From an uncultured Gammaproteobacteria bacterium (GTDB taxonomy: Bacteria; Pseudomonadota; Gammaproteobacteria; GCA-001735895): 46,089 nt of DNA. A model generated the notes under the pieces. It was not told where the DNA came from and ran no database searches. It worked only from the letters and a program-made list of their open reading frames with translations. The DNA lies in the NCBI GenBank assembly GCA_913061315.1, contig CAJXUC010000025.1:1-46089 (forward strand), given 5' to 3'. Made by a program: the position numbers and the translations under genes. Below are positions 29,006 to 39,283 of the stretch, piece by piece. How positions within the stretch are numbered: the stretch's first letter is position 1; each line of letters begins with the position of its first letter.

Positions 29006-31375
29006 ATGGCTACTAATATACTACCCCTTGACCAACTAGGAATGAACGATGTGCCGATGGTCGGTGGGAAAAATGCGTCATTGGGCGAAATGATTAGCAA
29101 TTTAGGAAATTTGGGCGTATTAGTTCCAGGTGGGTTCGCAACAACCTCATCTGCCTTTGACCAATTTTTAAATGACGCTGGACTGACCAAAAAAATCCAT
29201 CAGACGCTTGATCAACTTGATACAAATGACGTTAATGCTTTGGCCAAGGTTGGCAAAAAGATTAGAAGCTGGATCATTGATTCACCTTTACCATCACAAT
29301 TTCAAGCAGATATAACGAATGCCTATCTTGAAATGTCCGTTAATGGAATGGAAGCTACGGTTGCCGTTCGTTCTTCTGCAACAGCAGAGGATTTACCCGA
29401 TGCATCATTTGCCGGACAACAAGAAACCTACCTCAATATTAAAGGGATTGATCAAGTTTTATATTCAGTAAAACTGGTGTTTGCTTCATTATTTAATGAC
29501 CGTGCTATTTCTTATCGCGTGCATCAGGGATACGCACATTCGGAGGTGTCTCTTTCTGCTGGTGTACAACGCATGGTTCGAAGTGACCTATCGTCCAGTG
29601 GCGTGATGTTTAGTATAGATACAGAATCAGGATTCGAGGATGTAGTCTTTATTACCAGTAGTTATGGTCTGGGTGAAACTATTGTGCAAGGTGCGGTTAA
29701 TCCAGATGAATTTTACGTTTACAAAAACACACTGGACGTTGCTGACCACAGCATTTTGCAAAAAACTCGAGGTAGTAAACTGATCAAAATGGTTTATGCC
29801 GACAGCGACAACCCTGCTGAAGCAATCCAGACCATTAATGTACTTCAATCAGAACAAATTCTATTCTCAATTTCAGATGAAGATGTAACTGAACTCGCTA
29901 AAATTGCCGTCACAATTGAAAAGCATTATGGCCGAGCCATGGATATTGAATGGGCTAAAGATGGAGAGGATGGTCAGCTTTATATTGTTCAAGCGCGTCC
30001 AGAAACCGTTCAATCACAGGTAGGTCAAATAGTAGAACGATTTGTTCTTAAACAAACTACCGAAGCTATTCTTGAAGGCCGAGCTGTTGGTAATCGTATC
30101 GGTCAAGGCATTGCAAAGGTAGTCAGTAACATATCTCAAATGGATCAAATTCAGGCGGGTGATGTACTGGTCACGGATATGACCGATCCAGATTGGGAGC
30201 CTGTTATGAAAAAGGCTTCCGCTATTATTACTAATCGAGGAGGTCGAACCTGTCACGCAGCTATCATTGCACGTGAATTGGGTATTCCTGCACTCGTTGG
30301 CACAGGTAACGGTACTGAAATTATCAACAATCTGGCTGAACTCACCGTGTCTTGTGCGGAAGGTGATACGGGTTATGTTTATGCTGGCTTGCTTGAGTTC
30401 GAACATCAAAAACATGAATGCACCAATATGCCTGATATACCGGTGAAGGTAATGATGAATGTTGGCAACCCGGAAAGGGCCTTTAGTTTTTCGCGATTAC
30501 CTCACTCTGGGGTTGGACTTGCAAGACTTGAATTTATCATTAATAAAATGATAGGCATTCACCCTCGAGCTCTTTTGGAGTTTGATAAAATGGATAAAGA
30601 ACTGCAGCAACAAATCAGTCGAAAAATCGCAGGTTATCCTAGTCCTGTGGAGTATTTTATTCAAAAATTAACCGAAGGTATTTCAACTTTAGCAGCTGCC
30701 TTTGCCCCAGAAAAAGTGATTGTTAGACTGTCTGATTTCAAATCCAATGAATATGCTCATCTGCTTGGTGGCGATGTTTTTGAGCCCGATGAAGAAAACC
30801 CAATGCTCGGCTATCGAGGTGCCACTCGTTATATTAGTAAAGATTTCAAGCCCTGTTTTGCGCTTGAGTGCGAAGCCATCAAAAGGGTACGTAATCAAAT
30901 GCAATTACGAAACATTGAAATCATGATTCCATTTGTGCGCACCCTAACAGAAGCACGATTAGTTCATGAAGCGCTTAAGCAAAATGGCCTTGAGCGGGGC
31001 GTCGATGATTTTAAAGTAATTATGATGTGTGAAATTCCTTCGAACGTAATTCTAGCCGAACAGTTTCTTGAATACTTTGATGGCTTTTCAATTGGCTCTA
31101 ACGACTTAACACAATTAACACTCGGACTTGACCGTGATTCGGGACTTGTCGCCCACTCGTTTGACGAACGTGATCCAGCCGTCATGGCTCTATTAAAACA
31201 AGCAATACAGGCGTGTAAAGCCGCGGGTAAATATGTGGGTATTTGTGGACAAGGACCATCGGATCACCCTGACCTCGCCAAATGGTTATTAGAACAAGGT
31301 ATTGATAGTGTTTCGCTTAATCCCGATACGGTAATTGAAACTTGGCTGTTTATGGCGGATCAAAAAGCAGGTTAA
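29006..31375 (+). CDS. ppsA: Phosphoenolpyruvate synthase
   Basis: A 789-residue enzyme making PEP from pyruvate and ATP for gluconeogenesis. The N-terminal ATP-grasp domain starts [18 protein letters not shown]. The phosphohistidine is about H417 in [16 protein letters not shown], with the Thr two residues before it (about 415) being the PpsR target. The C-terminal PEP/pyruvate barrel has [17 protein letters not shown] and the catalytic Cys in [10 protein letters not shown] start it at ATG 29006, six codons after a TTG at 28988, because known PpsA proteins begin just before the QLGMNDV segment and GGA precedes this ATG. A TATAAT at 28948-28953 is a likely -10. Confidence 0.95.
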   Translation: MATNILPLDQLGMNDVPMVGGKNASLGEMISNLGNLGVLVPGGFATTSSAFDQFLNDAGLTKKIHQTLDQLDTNDVNALAKVGKKIRSWIIDSPLPSQFQADITNAYLEMSVNGMEATVAVRSSATAEDLPDASFAGQQETYLNIKGIDQVLYSVKLVFASLFNDRAISYRVHQGYAHSEVSLSAGVQRMVRSDLSSSGVMFSIDTESGFEDVVFITSSYGLGETIVQGAVNPDEFYVYKNTLDVADHSILQKTRGSKLIKMVYADSDNPAEAIQTINVLQSEQILFSISDEDVTELAKIAVTIEKHYGRAMDIEWAKDGEDGQLYIVQARPETVQSQVGQIVERFVLKQTTEAILEGRAVGNRIGQGIAKVVSNISQMDQIQAGDVLVTDMTDPDWEPVMKKASAIITNRGGRTCHAAIIARELGIPALVGTGNGTEIINNLAELTVSCAEGDTGYVYAGLLEFEHQKHECTNMPDIPVKVMMNVGNPERAFSFSRLPHSGVGLARLEFIINKMIGIHPRALLEFDKMDKELQQQISRKIAGYPSPVEYFIQKLTEGISTLAAAFAPEKVIVRLSDFKSNEYAHLLGGDVFEPDEENPMLGYRGATRYISKDFKPCFALECEAIKRVRNQMQLRNIEIMIPFVRTLTEARLVHEALKQNGLERGVDDFKVIMMCEIPSNVILAEQFLEYFDGFSIGSNDLTQLTLGLDRDSGLVAHSFDERDPAVMALLKQAIQACKAAGKYVGICGQGPSDHPDLAKWLLEQGIDSVSLNPDTVIETWLFMADQKAG

Positions 31376-31387
31376 AAGTAAAATAGT

Positions 31388-31726
31388 ATGCCTAAGCCTA
31401 TTTAAAATCCTCATACAACCGTCGTTACTATGAGTGAGCGTGACGGTAAATGCTGTAAAAGGTTGATTGTAGAATAGTATTTAATCAGCCAGCAGGTCAT
31501 ACTCTATCCTAAGGAAAGTCTTTCAGATACAGTCGTTAGAGAAACACTCGAAGAAACGCACTACGATTTTACACTCAGGGGTTTACTCGGTATTTATCGT
31601 TCAGTCCGAGAAGGTTTGGCTGAGATTACTTGAGTACAGTTTTTATTTATAGGACAGGTTGGTCATTGTTTCAAAGGACCGCTTGATAATGTTATTATAT
31701 CTATTCACTGGTTGAGTTATGATTAG
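31388..31726 (+). pseudogene. nudJ: Remnant of a NudJ-like Nudix hydrolase gene
   Basis: From ATG 31388 the frame reads MPKPI, TAA, NPHTTVVTMSERDGKC, matching the NudJ start (PH.TV...ERDGKFL). In another frame AATCAGCCAGCAGGTCAT gives NQPAGH, the hallmark just before the Nudix box. In a third frame from 31514 come ESLSDTVVRETLEETHYDF (the Nudix box REtLEE with the usual following Gly replaced by His) and GLLGIYRSV. A TGA at 31631 is followed in the same frame by VQFLFIGQVGHCFKGPLDN and IISIHWLSYD, ending at TAG 31724. So at least two frameshifts, three internal stops and a deletion are present. Intact nudJ lies directly upstream of mnmA in E. coli; here it lies two positions before mnmA. Identification is firm; no functional product is expected. 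Confidence 0.9.
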
Positions 31727-31820
31727 GTTGTTGATAACAATAACAAAATACGCTGGTTTTACAATATATTGACAACTATTATCGTAAAGGCCCTTTGTCC
31801 CTTTTTGTCCTAGAATTTAG

Positions 31821-32384
31821 ATGAAGCTACGAATACTTATCCCAGCCCTATTAAGTCTGTTGACTTCCAACAGTTGGGCTAATGAATCCTTTGTGCATTG
31901 TTATGATTTCGGATGCAAAAGTAACCAATCAATAGACTTCAGTACAGTACAGTGGAGGCAAATCAGCGCACTCTTTACTTCTACCTTGAATGAAGCAGAT
32001 GAAAAGCAATCAATAAGAAAGGCGGTCGCTTTGATGGAGCAATTCAGTGGCGAACTGACAGGCACGTCATTAGATGTTGGGGGTAATTATCCCGGTAGTG
32101 ACATTCCAAATCAAATGGATTGCATCGATGAATCGACCAATACCTTTCAGTATCTTTACGCTATCGAAAAACTTAATTTACTTAAGTGGCATACAGTAGG
32201 ACTTAAAAAAAGACGTATTGTTTGGCTTGTTAGCCATTGGACAGCCGTCATTGAAGAGATCAGCACGAAACAAAAATTTGCGATCGATTCCTGGTATCGA
32301 GATAATGGTCAGATGCCATACATTCAGCTTCTGGGCAATTGGCAAGCCAAAAAAGACTTTGTTAAAAAATATAATCCTGATTAA
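31821..32384 (+). CDS. Secreted protein with a transglutaminase/papain-like Cys-His-Asp arrangement
   Basis: A 187-residue protein with a signal peptide (hydrophobic 5-15, likely cleavage after the Ala at 20). The mature part begins with HCYDFGCK, two cysteines that may pair. Later come C101 in NQMDCIDESTNT, H139 in LVSHWTAVI and D156 in FAIDSWY: spacing and local strands fit the Cys-His-Asp triad of transglutaminase-like peptidases, where Cys starts a helix and His and Asp sit on successive strands. I infer a periplasmic thiol enzyme or an inactive relative; the substrate is unknown. It is inserted between the nudJ remnant and mnmA. The start is fixed by the signal peptide, although no strong ribosome site is visible. 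Confidence 0.68.
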   Translation: MKLRILIPALLSLLTSNSWANESFVHCYDFGCKSNQSIDFSTVQWRQISALFTSTLNEADEKQSIRKAVALMEQFSGELTGTSLDVGGNYPGSDIPNQMDCIDESTNTFQYLYAIEKLNLLKWHTVGLKKRRIVWLVSHWTAVIEEISTKQKFAIDSWYRDNGQMPYIQLLGNWQAKKDFVKKYNPD

Positions 32385-32454
32385 ATTAATTGAATCCCTT
32401 ACTTGAAATTACACTCAGTTTTTTATCTAACTTAATTTGTTCTGATATAAATAA

Positions 32455-33552
32455 ATGAAAGCTCCTAATCGTGAAAAAATCATTGTAGGCATGTCTGGCG
32501 GTGTTGACTCGTCTGTTTCTGCTCTACTTTTAATTGAACAAGGCTATGAAGTTGAAGGCTTGTTTATGAAGAATTGGGAGGAAGACGATACGCAGGAGTA
32601 TTGCTCTGCTGGCGTTGATTTGGCTGATGCGAAACAGGTTTGCCAGAAATTAGATATACCCCTTCATACCGTCAACTTTTCCAGCGAATATTGGGATAAC
32701 GTATTTGAATTTTTCCTGCAAGAGTATCGAGCCGGTCGTACACCCAACCCAGATATCATGTGCAACAAGGAGATAAAATTCAAGGCTTTTCTCGACCATG
32801 CTCAAACGCTAGGCGCTTGCAAAATAGCGACTGGGCATTATGTTCGTTCTCGTACTGTTGATAATCAAACCCAATTATTACGTGGCTTAGATAGAAACAA
32901 AGACCAGTCTTACTTTCTATACGCTTTAGACCAGTCTCAAATATCTCAGGCATTATTTCCTGTTGGAGAACTTGATAAACCTGAAGTACGCAAAATCGCG
33001 GAGAAACACGGTTTCACCACCTATAATAAAAAAGATAGCACCGGTATTTGCTTCATAGGTGAGCGTAAATTTAAAGACTTTCTACAACGCTTTATTCCAG
33101 CCCAACCCGGCAAAATTGAATCACTAAGCGGTGAGCCATTGGGAGAACACAGCGGTTTAATGTATTACACTATTGGTCAGCGCCAAGGTTTAGGTATTGG
33201 TGGAACTGAGCAAGGCAGTGAAGAGCCCTGGTATGTCGTAGAAAAAAGGATGGATACCAATAAACTCATGGTCACTCAGGGAAAGGACCACCCTAGCCTG
33301 TTACATAAGCATTGCCGCATATCAGGTCTTCACTGGATTAATCCCATAGACACCTCAAAACGAGTGAATGGTCAGGCGAAAACTCGATATAGGCAAGCTG
33401 ATCAAAATTGCCAGATTACTCATATCGAAAAAGACATGGCTATTGTTGAATTCGAAAACTCTCAACGTGCCATAACCCCTGGGCAAGCATTGGTTATTTA
33501 TCGAGATGAGGTTTGTCTGGGAGGCGCTACCATTGAAGCGGCATTTAATTAA
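32455..33552 (+). CDS. mnmA: tRNA-specific 2-thiouridylase MnmA
   Basis: A 365-residue enzyme that thiolates U34 of tRNAs for Lys, Glu and Gln. The PP-loop ATP site is GMSGGVDSS (12-20). The catalytic cysteines are C103 in [12 protein letters not shown] and C199 in [12 protein letters not shown], as in E. coli MnmA (C102, C199). [11 protein letters not shown] is a further signature. It receives sulfur from the Tus relay. hflD follows after about 190 bases, keeping the mnmA-hflD order of E. coli without purB. Confidence 0.97.
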   Translation: MKAPNREKIIVGMSGGVDSSVSALLLIEQGYEVEGLFMKNWEEDDTQEYCSAGVDLADAKQVCQKLDIPLHTVNFSSEYWDNVFEFFLQEYRAGRTPNPDIMCNKEIKFKAFLDHAQTLGACKIATGHYVRSRTVDNQTQLLRGLDRNKDQSYFLYALDQSQISQALFPVGELDKPEVRKIAEKHGFTTYNKKDSTGICFIGERKFKDFLQRFIPAQPGKIESLSGEPLGEHSGLMYYTIGQRQGLGIGGTEQGSEEPWYVVEKRMDTNKLMVTQGKDHPSLLHKHCRISGLHWINPIDTSKRVNGQAKTRYRQADQNCQITHIEKDMAIVEFENSQRAITPGQALVIYRDEVCLGGATIEAAFN

Positions 33553-33746
33553 GTGCTGCAAAAAGTTATACACATGAGTTAATAATATGATTTTTAAATC
33601 GTCTCAGTGAACCGATACTGTTTAAGTTATTACCTAGATGCAATTGACTTTAACGATGCGTCAAAACACAGCACTGATAGTAGAAACCTCAAGCAGTTAT
33701 CAAACCCCATTATTAGAACAATCCCATTTTTAGAGACTTCGCAAAA

Positions 33747-34379
33747 ATGACAACTCAACTGACCTCGTTAGAAAATCAAACAATTGCGCTAGCGGGAGTA
33801 TTTCAAGCTGCTACATTAGTGGATCAAATATCTACTGTTGGCAAAATCAATCAATCAGATTTTGACTGTAGTTTTGATAGCCTCTTTGCCTTTGAAGCAG
33901 CCACTACAGTCGATGTTTATGGTGATTTAGCCAGTGTTCAAAGTGGTCTTAAAACCTTAGAAATGTATTTAAGTGGCGAGGGCGATAAACCAACAAAAGC
34001 GATGACTTATTATATTTTAACGCTGTTAAAAATTGCTAAACAGTTAAAAAAGAATAACAGCATGTCATCCAAAATATTCGAACGGCTTCAGACAATAGAA
34101 ACCCAATCAAAAACATTTGACTTAAGTCGCATTAACGTCTTATCCAAAGTTGCAGAGCTTTACCAAGAAACAATTAGTACAGTAAGCCCGAGGATTATTG
34201 TCAAAGGCGAACAAAGCTATCTGAGCAATACCGATACGGCGAGTAAAATCAGAACACTGCTATTGGCAGGTATTCGTTCAGCAATTTTGTGGAATCAAAT
34301 TGGTGGCAGCCAATGGCGGCTTTTATTCACCAGAGCGGGCTATGTCCAGTCGGCAAAAAAATTAATTGAAGCAATGTGA
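33747..34379 (+). CDS. hflD: High-frequency lysogenisation protein HflD homologue
   Basis: A 210-residue, all-helical protein of the HflD/YcfC family. It starts NQTIALAGVFQAATLVDQIS and ends QIGGSQWRLLFTRAGYVQSAKKL, both very characteristic. E. coli HflD binds phage lambda CII and sits at the membrane periphery; its normal housekeeping role is unclear. Its place downstream of mnmA is conserved. The gene ends two bases before the convergent phosphatase gene. Confidence 0.94.
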   Translation: MTTQLTSLENQTIALAGVFQAATLVDQISTVGKINQSDFDCSFDSLFAFEAATTVDVYGDLASVQSGLKTLEMYLSGEGDKPTKAMTYYILTLLKIAKQLKKNNSMSSKIFERLQTIETQSKTFDLSRINVLSKVAELYQETISTVSPRIIVKGEQSYLSNTDTASKIRTLLLAGIRSAILWNQIGGSQWRLLFTRAGYVQSAKKLIEAM

Positions 34380-34381
34380 GC

Positions 34382-34909
34382 CTAAAAGTTATGCTGTTGT
34401 CGAATAGTTTTTAACAGCCCGATACAGGCATCTCTAATCATATCGAATACTCGTTCAAAACCATCATCACCGTAATAGGGATCAGGTATTTCAGTTTGCA
34501 TATATTGGTTAGAATACTCAAGCATCATCGTAAGTTGGGCACGTGGTTGCTTTGGCTCTAAGCGCTGCATACCCATAAAATTTGACTCGTCCATCGCTAA
34601 CAAAAAGTCAAAATTCATAAAATCTTCCGATAAAAACTGTCGAGCTCTCAGATCAGCCAGTTCCACACCATGTTTACGTGCCGTACTTTGCGAACGCAAA
34701 TCAGGTGAATCACCAGAGTGAAAGTTATGTAATCCGGCTGAATCAATTATGACTTTCCCACCCAAACCCTCGGCATTAACTAACGATTGAAATACTCCCT
34801 GTGCCGTTGGTGATCGACATATATTACCCATACAAACAAAAAGTACTTTTACTTGATCCATATCTTCGATAGCTGTCTGTTTTTTGAACCGTTTAATAAA
34901 ATTAATCAT
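34382..34909 (-). CDS. Low-molecular-weight protein-tyrosine phosphatase
   Basis: A 175-residue enzyme. The phosphate loop is CMGNICRSPT (C26, R32 of the CX5R motif). The general acid is D143 in IPDPYYGDDGF, and SAGLHNFHSGDSPD is typical of the bacterial group. The first 16 residues (INFIKRFKKQTAIED) are extra compared with most members; translation could instead start at the Met at position 17, just before QVKVLFVC. The natural substrate is unknown: members act on bacterial tyrosine kinases or as arsenate reductase-like enzymes. It lies upstream of nothing obvious in an operon; dnaE ends 133 bases upstream on the same strand. Confidence 0.93.
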   Translation of the reverse strand: MINFIKRFKKQTAIEDMDQVKVLFVCMGNICRSPTAQGVFQSLVNAEGLGGKVIIDSAGLHNFHSGDSPDLRSQSTARKHGVELADLRARQFLSEDFMNFDFLLAMDESNFMGMQRLEPKQPRAQLTMMLEYSNQYMQTEIPDPYYGDDGFERVFDMIRDACIGLLKTIRQQHNF

Positions 34910-35042
34910 CGTGGAAAATTAATTTATTCAAAGATAACACATACCACTTTATGTGCATCATGACATGAGAGCAGCAAATAAAATGTTTAAAAATAAGTAT
35001 TTTGATCATGAAACAAATCCATCAAGTCGTTGATATACTGAA

Positions 35043-38000
35043 TTAATATTCAACATGAAAATCATTTTGATCTAAATGCTTAGCGATAGAGAGCAAACAA
35101 CTTTCAGTCGGTATGACCTTCCAGTCGCCCTCTGTTCTCAAATCAAAGTTAAAACCGTCTTTCTGCATATGAAAAGCTATTGGCATTCCGTTATGACCTT
35201 CATATTGCTTTAAATCGTTAACGAGTTTATTGATCACTTTTTCAGTATTACCATTTAATTTGATATGCAGGAGCCGTGCGTTTTGTTGACGGTAATCGTC
35301 GAGTAATTGAACTCTTTCAGCTTTGAGTTTAACTCCATTATTAAAGTCGTCATAAGCAATGCCTCCATCGACTACCCAAACTAAGTCTTTAGATACAAGT
35401 GGCTCTATTTCTTGAAGCAGTGAAGGTGAAATACGAACATCAATTCGACCACTGCGGTCATCCAAAGTAACGAATGCCTCACGCCCATATGAACCACCTT
35501 TAATTCGAATATCAACCACTAAGCCACAAACTGTGGTTGGTTTTGCTTTTTGGCGATATCGAGTAGCAGAGATGTCGCCCGTATTAAGTAGCGCCAACCA
35601 TTGGGATAGGTTTGTAGATGAAATCTGCTTGATTTCTGATGCAACAATGAGCAGTGGATGTCCCGTCAAAAATAAGCCAAGAGCTTCTTTTTCTTGCATT
35701 AAACGGTGCTTTTCATTCCAGGGATCACAATCAGGTAAAGTTTTAATCGTTACCCCAGACGCTAATTCAGCAAACATATCGGTCATGCCTGAACTTTGAT
35801 TATTGTGTTCTTGTTCCGCTGATTGCAGTGCAAATTTCAGATGAGACATCAGCGCTGCCCGATTTTTTGAGAAACAGTCCATTGCACCTGCTTTAATTAA
35901 TGCCTCGAGTAGTTTTCGGCTTTTTTTGGCACTATCAACGCGTTCACAAAATTCATCTAGCGAGGTAAAGTAATCATTAGCTCGACTATCAATAATGGCT
36001 TCAATAGCTCCCTGCCCGACACCTTTAATGGCACCCAAGCCATAAAAGACTAAGCCATCTTTTGATGGTGTGAAACGATAACTCGAGCAATTAACATCGG
36101 GTGGTAAAACGTTAAGTTTCATTTCTCGGCATTCATCGATTAAAGTGACAATTTTATCTGTATTGTCCATATCAGCTGATAAAACAGCCGCCATAAATTC
36201 AGCGGGATAATGGGCTTTTAACCAAGCGGTTTGATAAGACACTAAAGCATAAGCAGCCGAATGAGATTTATTAAAACCATAACCAGCAAACTTTTCCATT
36301 AGATCGAATATGTAGGTTGCTGTCTCTGCTTTGACATCATTAGCAACCGCACCATCAGTAAAAATAACACGCTGCTTTTCCATTTCTTCAGGTTTTTTCT
36401 TACCCATCGCTTTACGCAATATGTCAGCACTGCCGAGTGTATAACCAGCCAATACCTGAGCAATTTGCATTACCTGTTCCTGATACAGGATGACACCATA
36501 AGTGGGTTTTAAAATTGGTTCTAACGCAGGATGAGGATACTCAACTCTTGAACGACCATGCTTGCGTTCAATAAAGTCGTCAACCATGCCGGATTGCAGT
36601 GGGCCAGGTCGGAACAAGGCAACCAGTGCAATAATATCTTCGAAGCTGTCGGGTTGAAGTTTACGAATTAGGTCTTTCATGCCGCGAGATTCCAGCTGAA
36701 ATACCGCTGTGGTTTGATATGATTGAAGTAAATCAAACGTTTTAGGATCATCTAACGGAATACGTTCAATTTCGAGAGGGTCTCCACTTTTATTTAAGTT
36801 GATTGAATTAACCGCCCAATCGATAATTGTAAGTGTTCGTAGACCCAAAAAGTCGAACTTGACTAAACCAATGGCTTCTACGTCATCCTTATCAAATTGT
36901 GATACCAATCCTGCGCCGCCTTGCTCACTGTAAGTCGGCGTAAAGTCAGTCAAATCGCTCGGCGCAATGACAACGCCACCGGCATGTTTACCGACATTCC
37001 GTGTTAAACCCTCTAAAGACAATGCCATATCGATGAGCATTGTAACGTCTTCATCTTGTTGATATAACGCGCGTAAATCGTCTTCTTGTTCCAACGCCTT
37101 ATTGAGCGTGATTCCTATTTCAAAGGGTATGAGTTTGGCAATCCTATCGACGAAGCCATAAGGATGGGACATGACCCGACCAACATCACGAATAACCGCC
37201 TTTGCCGCCATTGTGCCGTAGGTAATAATTTGTGATACTTGGTTACGACCATAGTTTTTAGCAACATACTCGATAACCTCATCTCGTCTATCCATGCAAA
37301 AATCAATATCAAAATCAGGCATTGATACACGTTCTGGATTGAGGAATCGTTCAAACAGCAATTCGTATTCAAGGGGGTCGAGATCAGTAATTTTGAGCGC
37401 ATAGGCAACGAGTGAACCGGCACCAGAACCACGCCCAGGGCCAACTGGAATTTTGTGTTGTTTAGCCCATTCGATAAAGTCCATTACAATTAGAAAATAA
37501 CCTGGAAATCCCATTTCAAGAATAATATTGAGTTCAAAGTCAAGTCGTTCATCATAGGGTTTTCGATCCAGTATCTTCCCTTCGGTCAGTTGTTGTTGCA
37601 AGAATTCAAGTCGTTTATCGAGTCCTTCTTTTGATACGTGTCGAAAAAAACTGTCGGTATCATAGCCGTCAGGAATCGGATAAGCGGGCAGAAAATTTTC
37701 TCCTAAACGTAATCTAACATTACAGGCTTTGGCAATATTGATGGTGTTTTCAATGGCCTCAGGTATATCAGAAAATAAGGCGACCATTTCATCGTTGCTA
37801 CGCAAGTATTGTTGCTCTGAATAGGTTTTGGGGCGCCGACTATCTTGTAGAGTAAAGCCACTACAAATACAAACTCGGGCTTCATGAGACTCAAAGTCTG
37901 TCCTATCCATAAACCGAACATCATTACTGGCAACAACCGGGACTTGGAATTGCCCCGCAAACTTAACGGCTTGTGCAATGTAAGACTCTTCATAAGGCCG

Positions 38001-38519
38001 ACCTGTTCGTTGTAATTCAAGAAAAAAGCGGTCGTTAAATATGGCTTGCCACTGCTTCAGATAGCTCTCAGCCAAAGGAATATTTTGCATTTTAATAGCA
38101 TGCCCTATGTCACCATCAAGGCAGGCAGAAAGGGCTATTAAACCATCGGATGCTTCGCGTAACCATTCAATATTAATCGTGGGGCGGTCAGCCAATTGGC
38201 CTTCGATATAAGACCGCGATACGAGTCGTTTGATGTTGAGATAACCAACATCATCTTGGCAAAGCAAAACCAATCGACTGAGTGTTTCTTTACGATCTTC
38301 GTGATAAATCCACACATCAGCGCCAAAGATGGGTTTAACACCACTCGCTGTCGCTGTTTTAAAATGCTTAACCACTGCAAATAAATTCGACATGTCTGTC
38401 AATGCGACAGCACCCATGTTCCGTTTACGGGTTTCTTCTATGAGTGGTTTGAGCCTTAACGTACTGTCCTGAAGCGAAAACTCAGAGTGCAGATGAAGGT
38501 GTACGAAATCATTAGCCAT
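35043..38519 (-). CDS. dnaE: DNA polymerase III alpha subunit
   Basis: A full-length 1158-residue replicative polymerase (E. coli 1160). The PHP domain begins FVHLHLHSEFSLQDS. The palm carries the catalytic aspartates in MPDFDIDFCM (D401, D403, with D405 nearby), exactly at E. coli numbering. GPGRGSGAGSLVAY lies at about 359-372, then the fingers, the beta-clamp-binding region and a C-terminal OB fold (from about 980). It is 3 bases downstream of rnhB, the order seen in E. coli (lpxB-rnhB-dnaE), but here lpxB lies on the other strand. Confidence 0.98.
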   Translation of the reverse strand: MANDFVHLHLHSEFSLQDSTLRLKPLIEETRKRNMGAVALTDMSNLFAVVKHFKTATASGVKPIFGADVWIYHEDRKETLSRLVLLCQDDVGYLNIKRLVSRSYIEGQLADRPTINIEWLREASDGLIALSACLDGDIGHAIKMQNIPLAESYLKQWQAIFNDRFFLELQRTGRPYEESYIAQAVKFAGQFQVPVVASNDVRFMDRTDFESHEARVCICSGFTLQDSRRPKTYSEQQYLRSNDEMVALFSDIPEAIENTINIAKACNVRLRLGENFLPAYPIPDGYDTDSFFRHVSKEGLDKRLEFLQQQLTEGKILDRKPYDERLDFELNIILEMGFPGYFLIVMDFIEWAKQHKIPVGPGRGSGAGSLVAYALKITDLDPLEYELLFERFLNPERVSMPDFDIDFCMDRRDEVIEYVAKNYGRNQVSQIITYGTMAAKAVIRDVGRVMSHPYGFVDRIAKLIPFEIGITLNKALEQEDDLRALYQQDEDVTMLIDMALSLEGLTRNVGKHAGGVVIAPSDLTDFTPTYSEQGGAGLVSQFDKDDVEAIGLVKFDFLGLRTLTIIDWAVNSINLNKSGDPLEIERIPLDDPKTFDLLQSYQTTAVFQLESRGMKDLIRKLQPDSFEDIIALVALFRPGPLQSGMVDDFIERKHGRSRVEYPHPALEPILKPTYGVILYQEQVMQIAQVLAGYTLGSADILRKAMGKKKPEEMEKQRVIFTDGAVANDVKAETATYIFDLMEKFAGYGFNKSHSAAYALVSYQTAWLKAHYPAEFMAAVLSADMDNTDKIVTLIDECREMKLNVLPPDVNCSSYRFTPSKDGLVFYGLGAIKGVGQGAIEAIIDSRANDYFTSLDEFCERVDSAKKSRKLLEALIKAGAMDCFSKNRAALMSHLKFALQSAEQEHNNQSSGMTDMFAELASGVTIKTLPDCDPWNEKHRLMQEKEALGLFLTGHPLLIVASEIKQISSTNLSQWLALLNTGDISATRYRQKAKPTTVCGLVVDIRIKGGSYGREAFVTLDDRSGRIDVRISPSLLQEIEPLVSKDLVWVVDGGIAYDDFNNGVKLKAERVQLLDDYRQQNARLLHIKLNGNTEKVINKLVNDLKQYEGHNGMPIAFHMQKDGFNFDLRTEGDWKVIPTESCLLSIAKHLDQNDFHVEY

Positions 38520-38522
38520 AGT

Positions 38523-39104
38523 TTAGAGTAGATCCTTGACTGGTTTAAAGCTGCGTCGGTGAGCCGGAGAAACACCATGTTGAGTAAGTAAATCACGATG
38601 TAACTGAGTGGGATAACCTTTGTGTTTAGCAAACTGATACTGAGGATACAAAAAATCTAACTCAAGCATCTGTCTATCACGATACTCCTTGGCTAAAACC
38701 GAAGCAGCTGAAATACAAGATTCCGTTAAATCACCTTTAATTATGGCATGTACCTCAAAATCGGGCAGATCAGGTTTACGATTACCATCCACTAAAACTA
38801 TTTCTGGACAGATTTTTAAAGCCAATACGGCACGACGCATGGCGAGCATGCTAGCATTTAAAATATTAATATCATCAATTTCTTCGATACTCGCTTCGGC
38901 AATCGCCCAAGCAACTGCGGTATGTTTAATCTCAATTTCAAGTCTGGCTCTTTTAGCTGCGGTAAGTTTTTTTGAATCAGTTAATCCTGCTATCGGCTGA
39001 GATGAATCAAGAATAACGGCCGCGGCAACCACCGAACCAGCCAACGGCCCTCTTCCCGCTTCATCAACGCCTGCCACTCGTTTACCCATTGGCAAATCAA
39101 ACAT
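38523..39104 (-). CDS. rnhB: Ribonuclease HII
   Basis: A 193-residue RNase [17 protein letters not shown] carries the first two acidic residues (D14, E15) of the metal site, and [12 protein letters not shown] supplies the next. [12 protein letters not shown] lies near the end. It removes single ribonucleotides from DNA and degrades RNA-DNA hybrids. Its start faces the oxidoreductase gene divergently across about 180 bases. Confidence 0.97.
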   Translation of the reverse strand: MFDLPMGKRVAGVDEAGRGPLAGSVVAAAVILDSSQPIAGLTDSKKLTAAKRARLEIEIKHTAVAWAIAEASIEEIDDINILNASMLAMRRAVLALKICPEIVLVDGNRKPDLPDFEVHAIIKGDLTESCISAASVLAKEYRDRQMLELDFLYPQYQFAKHKGYPTQLHRDLLTQHGVSPAHRRSFKPVKDLL

Positions 39105-39249
39105 ATGAAAAACCTTCGACGGTTGTCTTTTTGCTCTGTGCCAACGTTGGAATCTTACTCAATCTGTCATTTACTAGCGTAAAGTTTCTCATTTCGAACA
39201 CTTTCGCCTTATCAGAAAACAAAAAGCCCACTCGTGCAAAGGTCTCATA

Positions 39250-39255
39250 TATAAT
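39250..39255 (+). promoter_or_regulatory. Consensus -10 element for the oxidoreductase-aminotransferase-lpxB genes
   Basis: TATAAT lies about 29 bases before the proposed ATG at 39284. No clear -35 hexamer is found 16-18 bases upstream. The region between here and rnhB must hold both divergent promoters. Confidence 0.45.
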
Positions 39256-39283
39256 ACCTGATTTTAAAATTGAAGATTCCTTC

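Noticed and set aside
30014..30415. 133-residue reading frame opposite ppsA
   Set aside because: It lies fully antisense to the conserved phosphohistidine region of ppsA and shows no family features; codon pattern belongs to ppsA.
39089..39283. N-terminal 65-residue extension of the oxidoreductase gene
   Set aside because: The frame is open, but it overlaps the rnhB start, crosses the TATAAT element and lies before the Rossmann strand that begins the family; ATG 39284 is the natural start.
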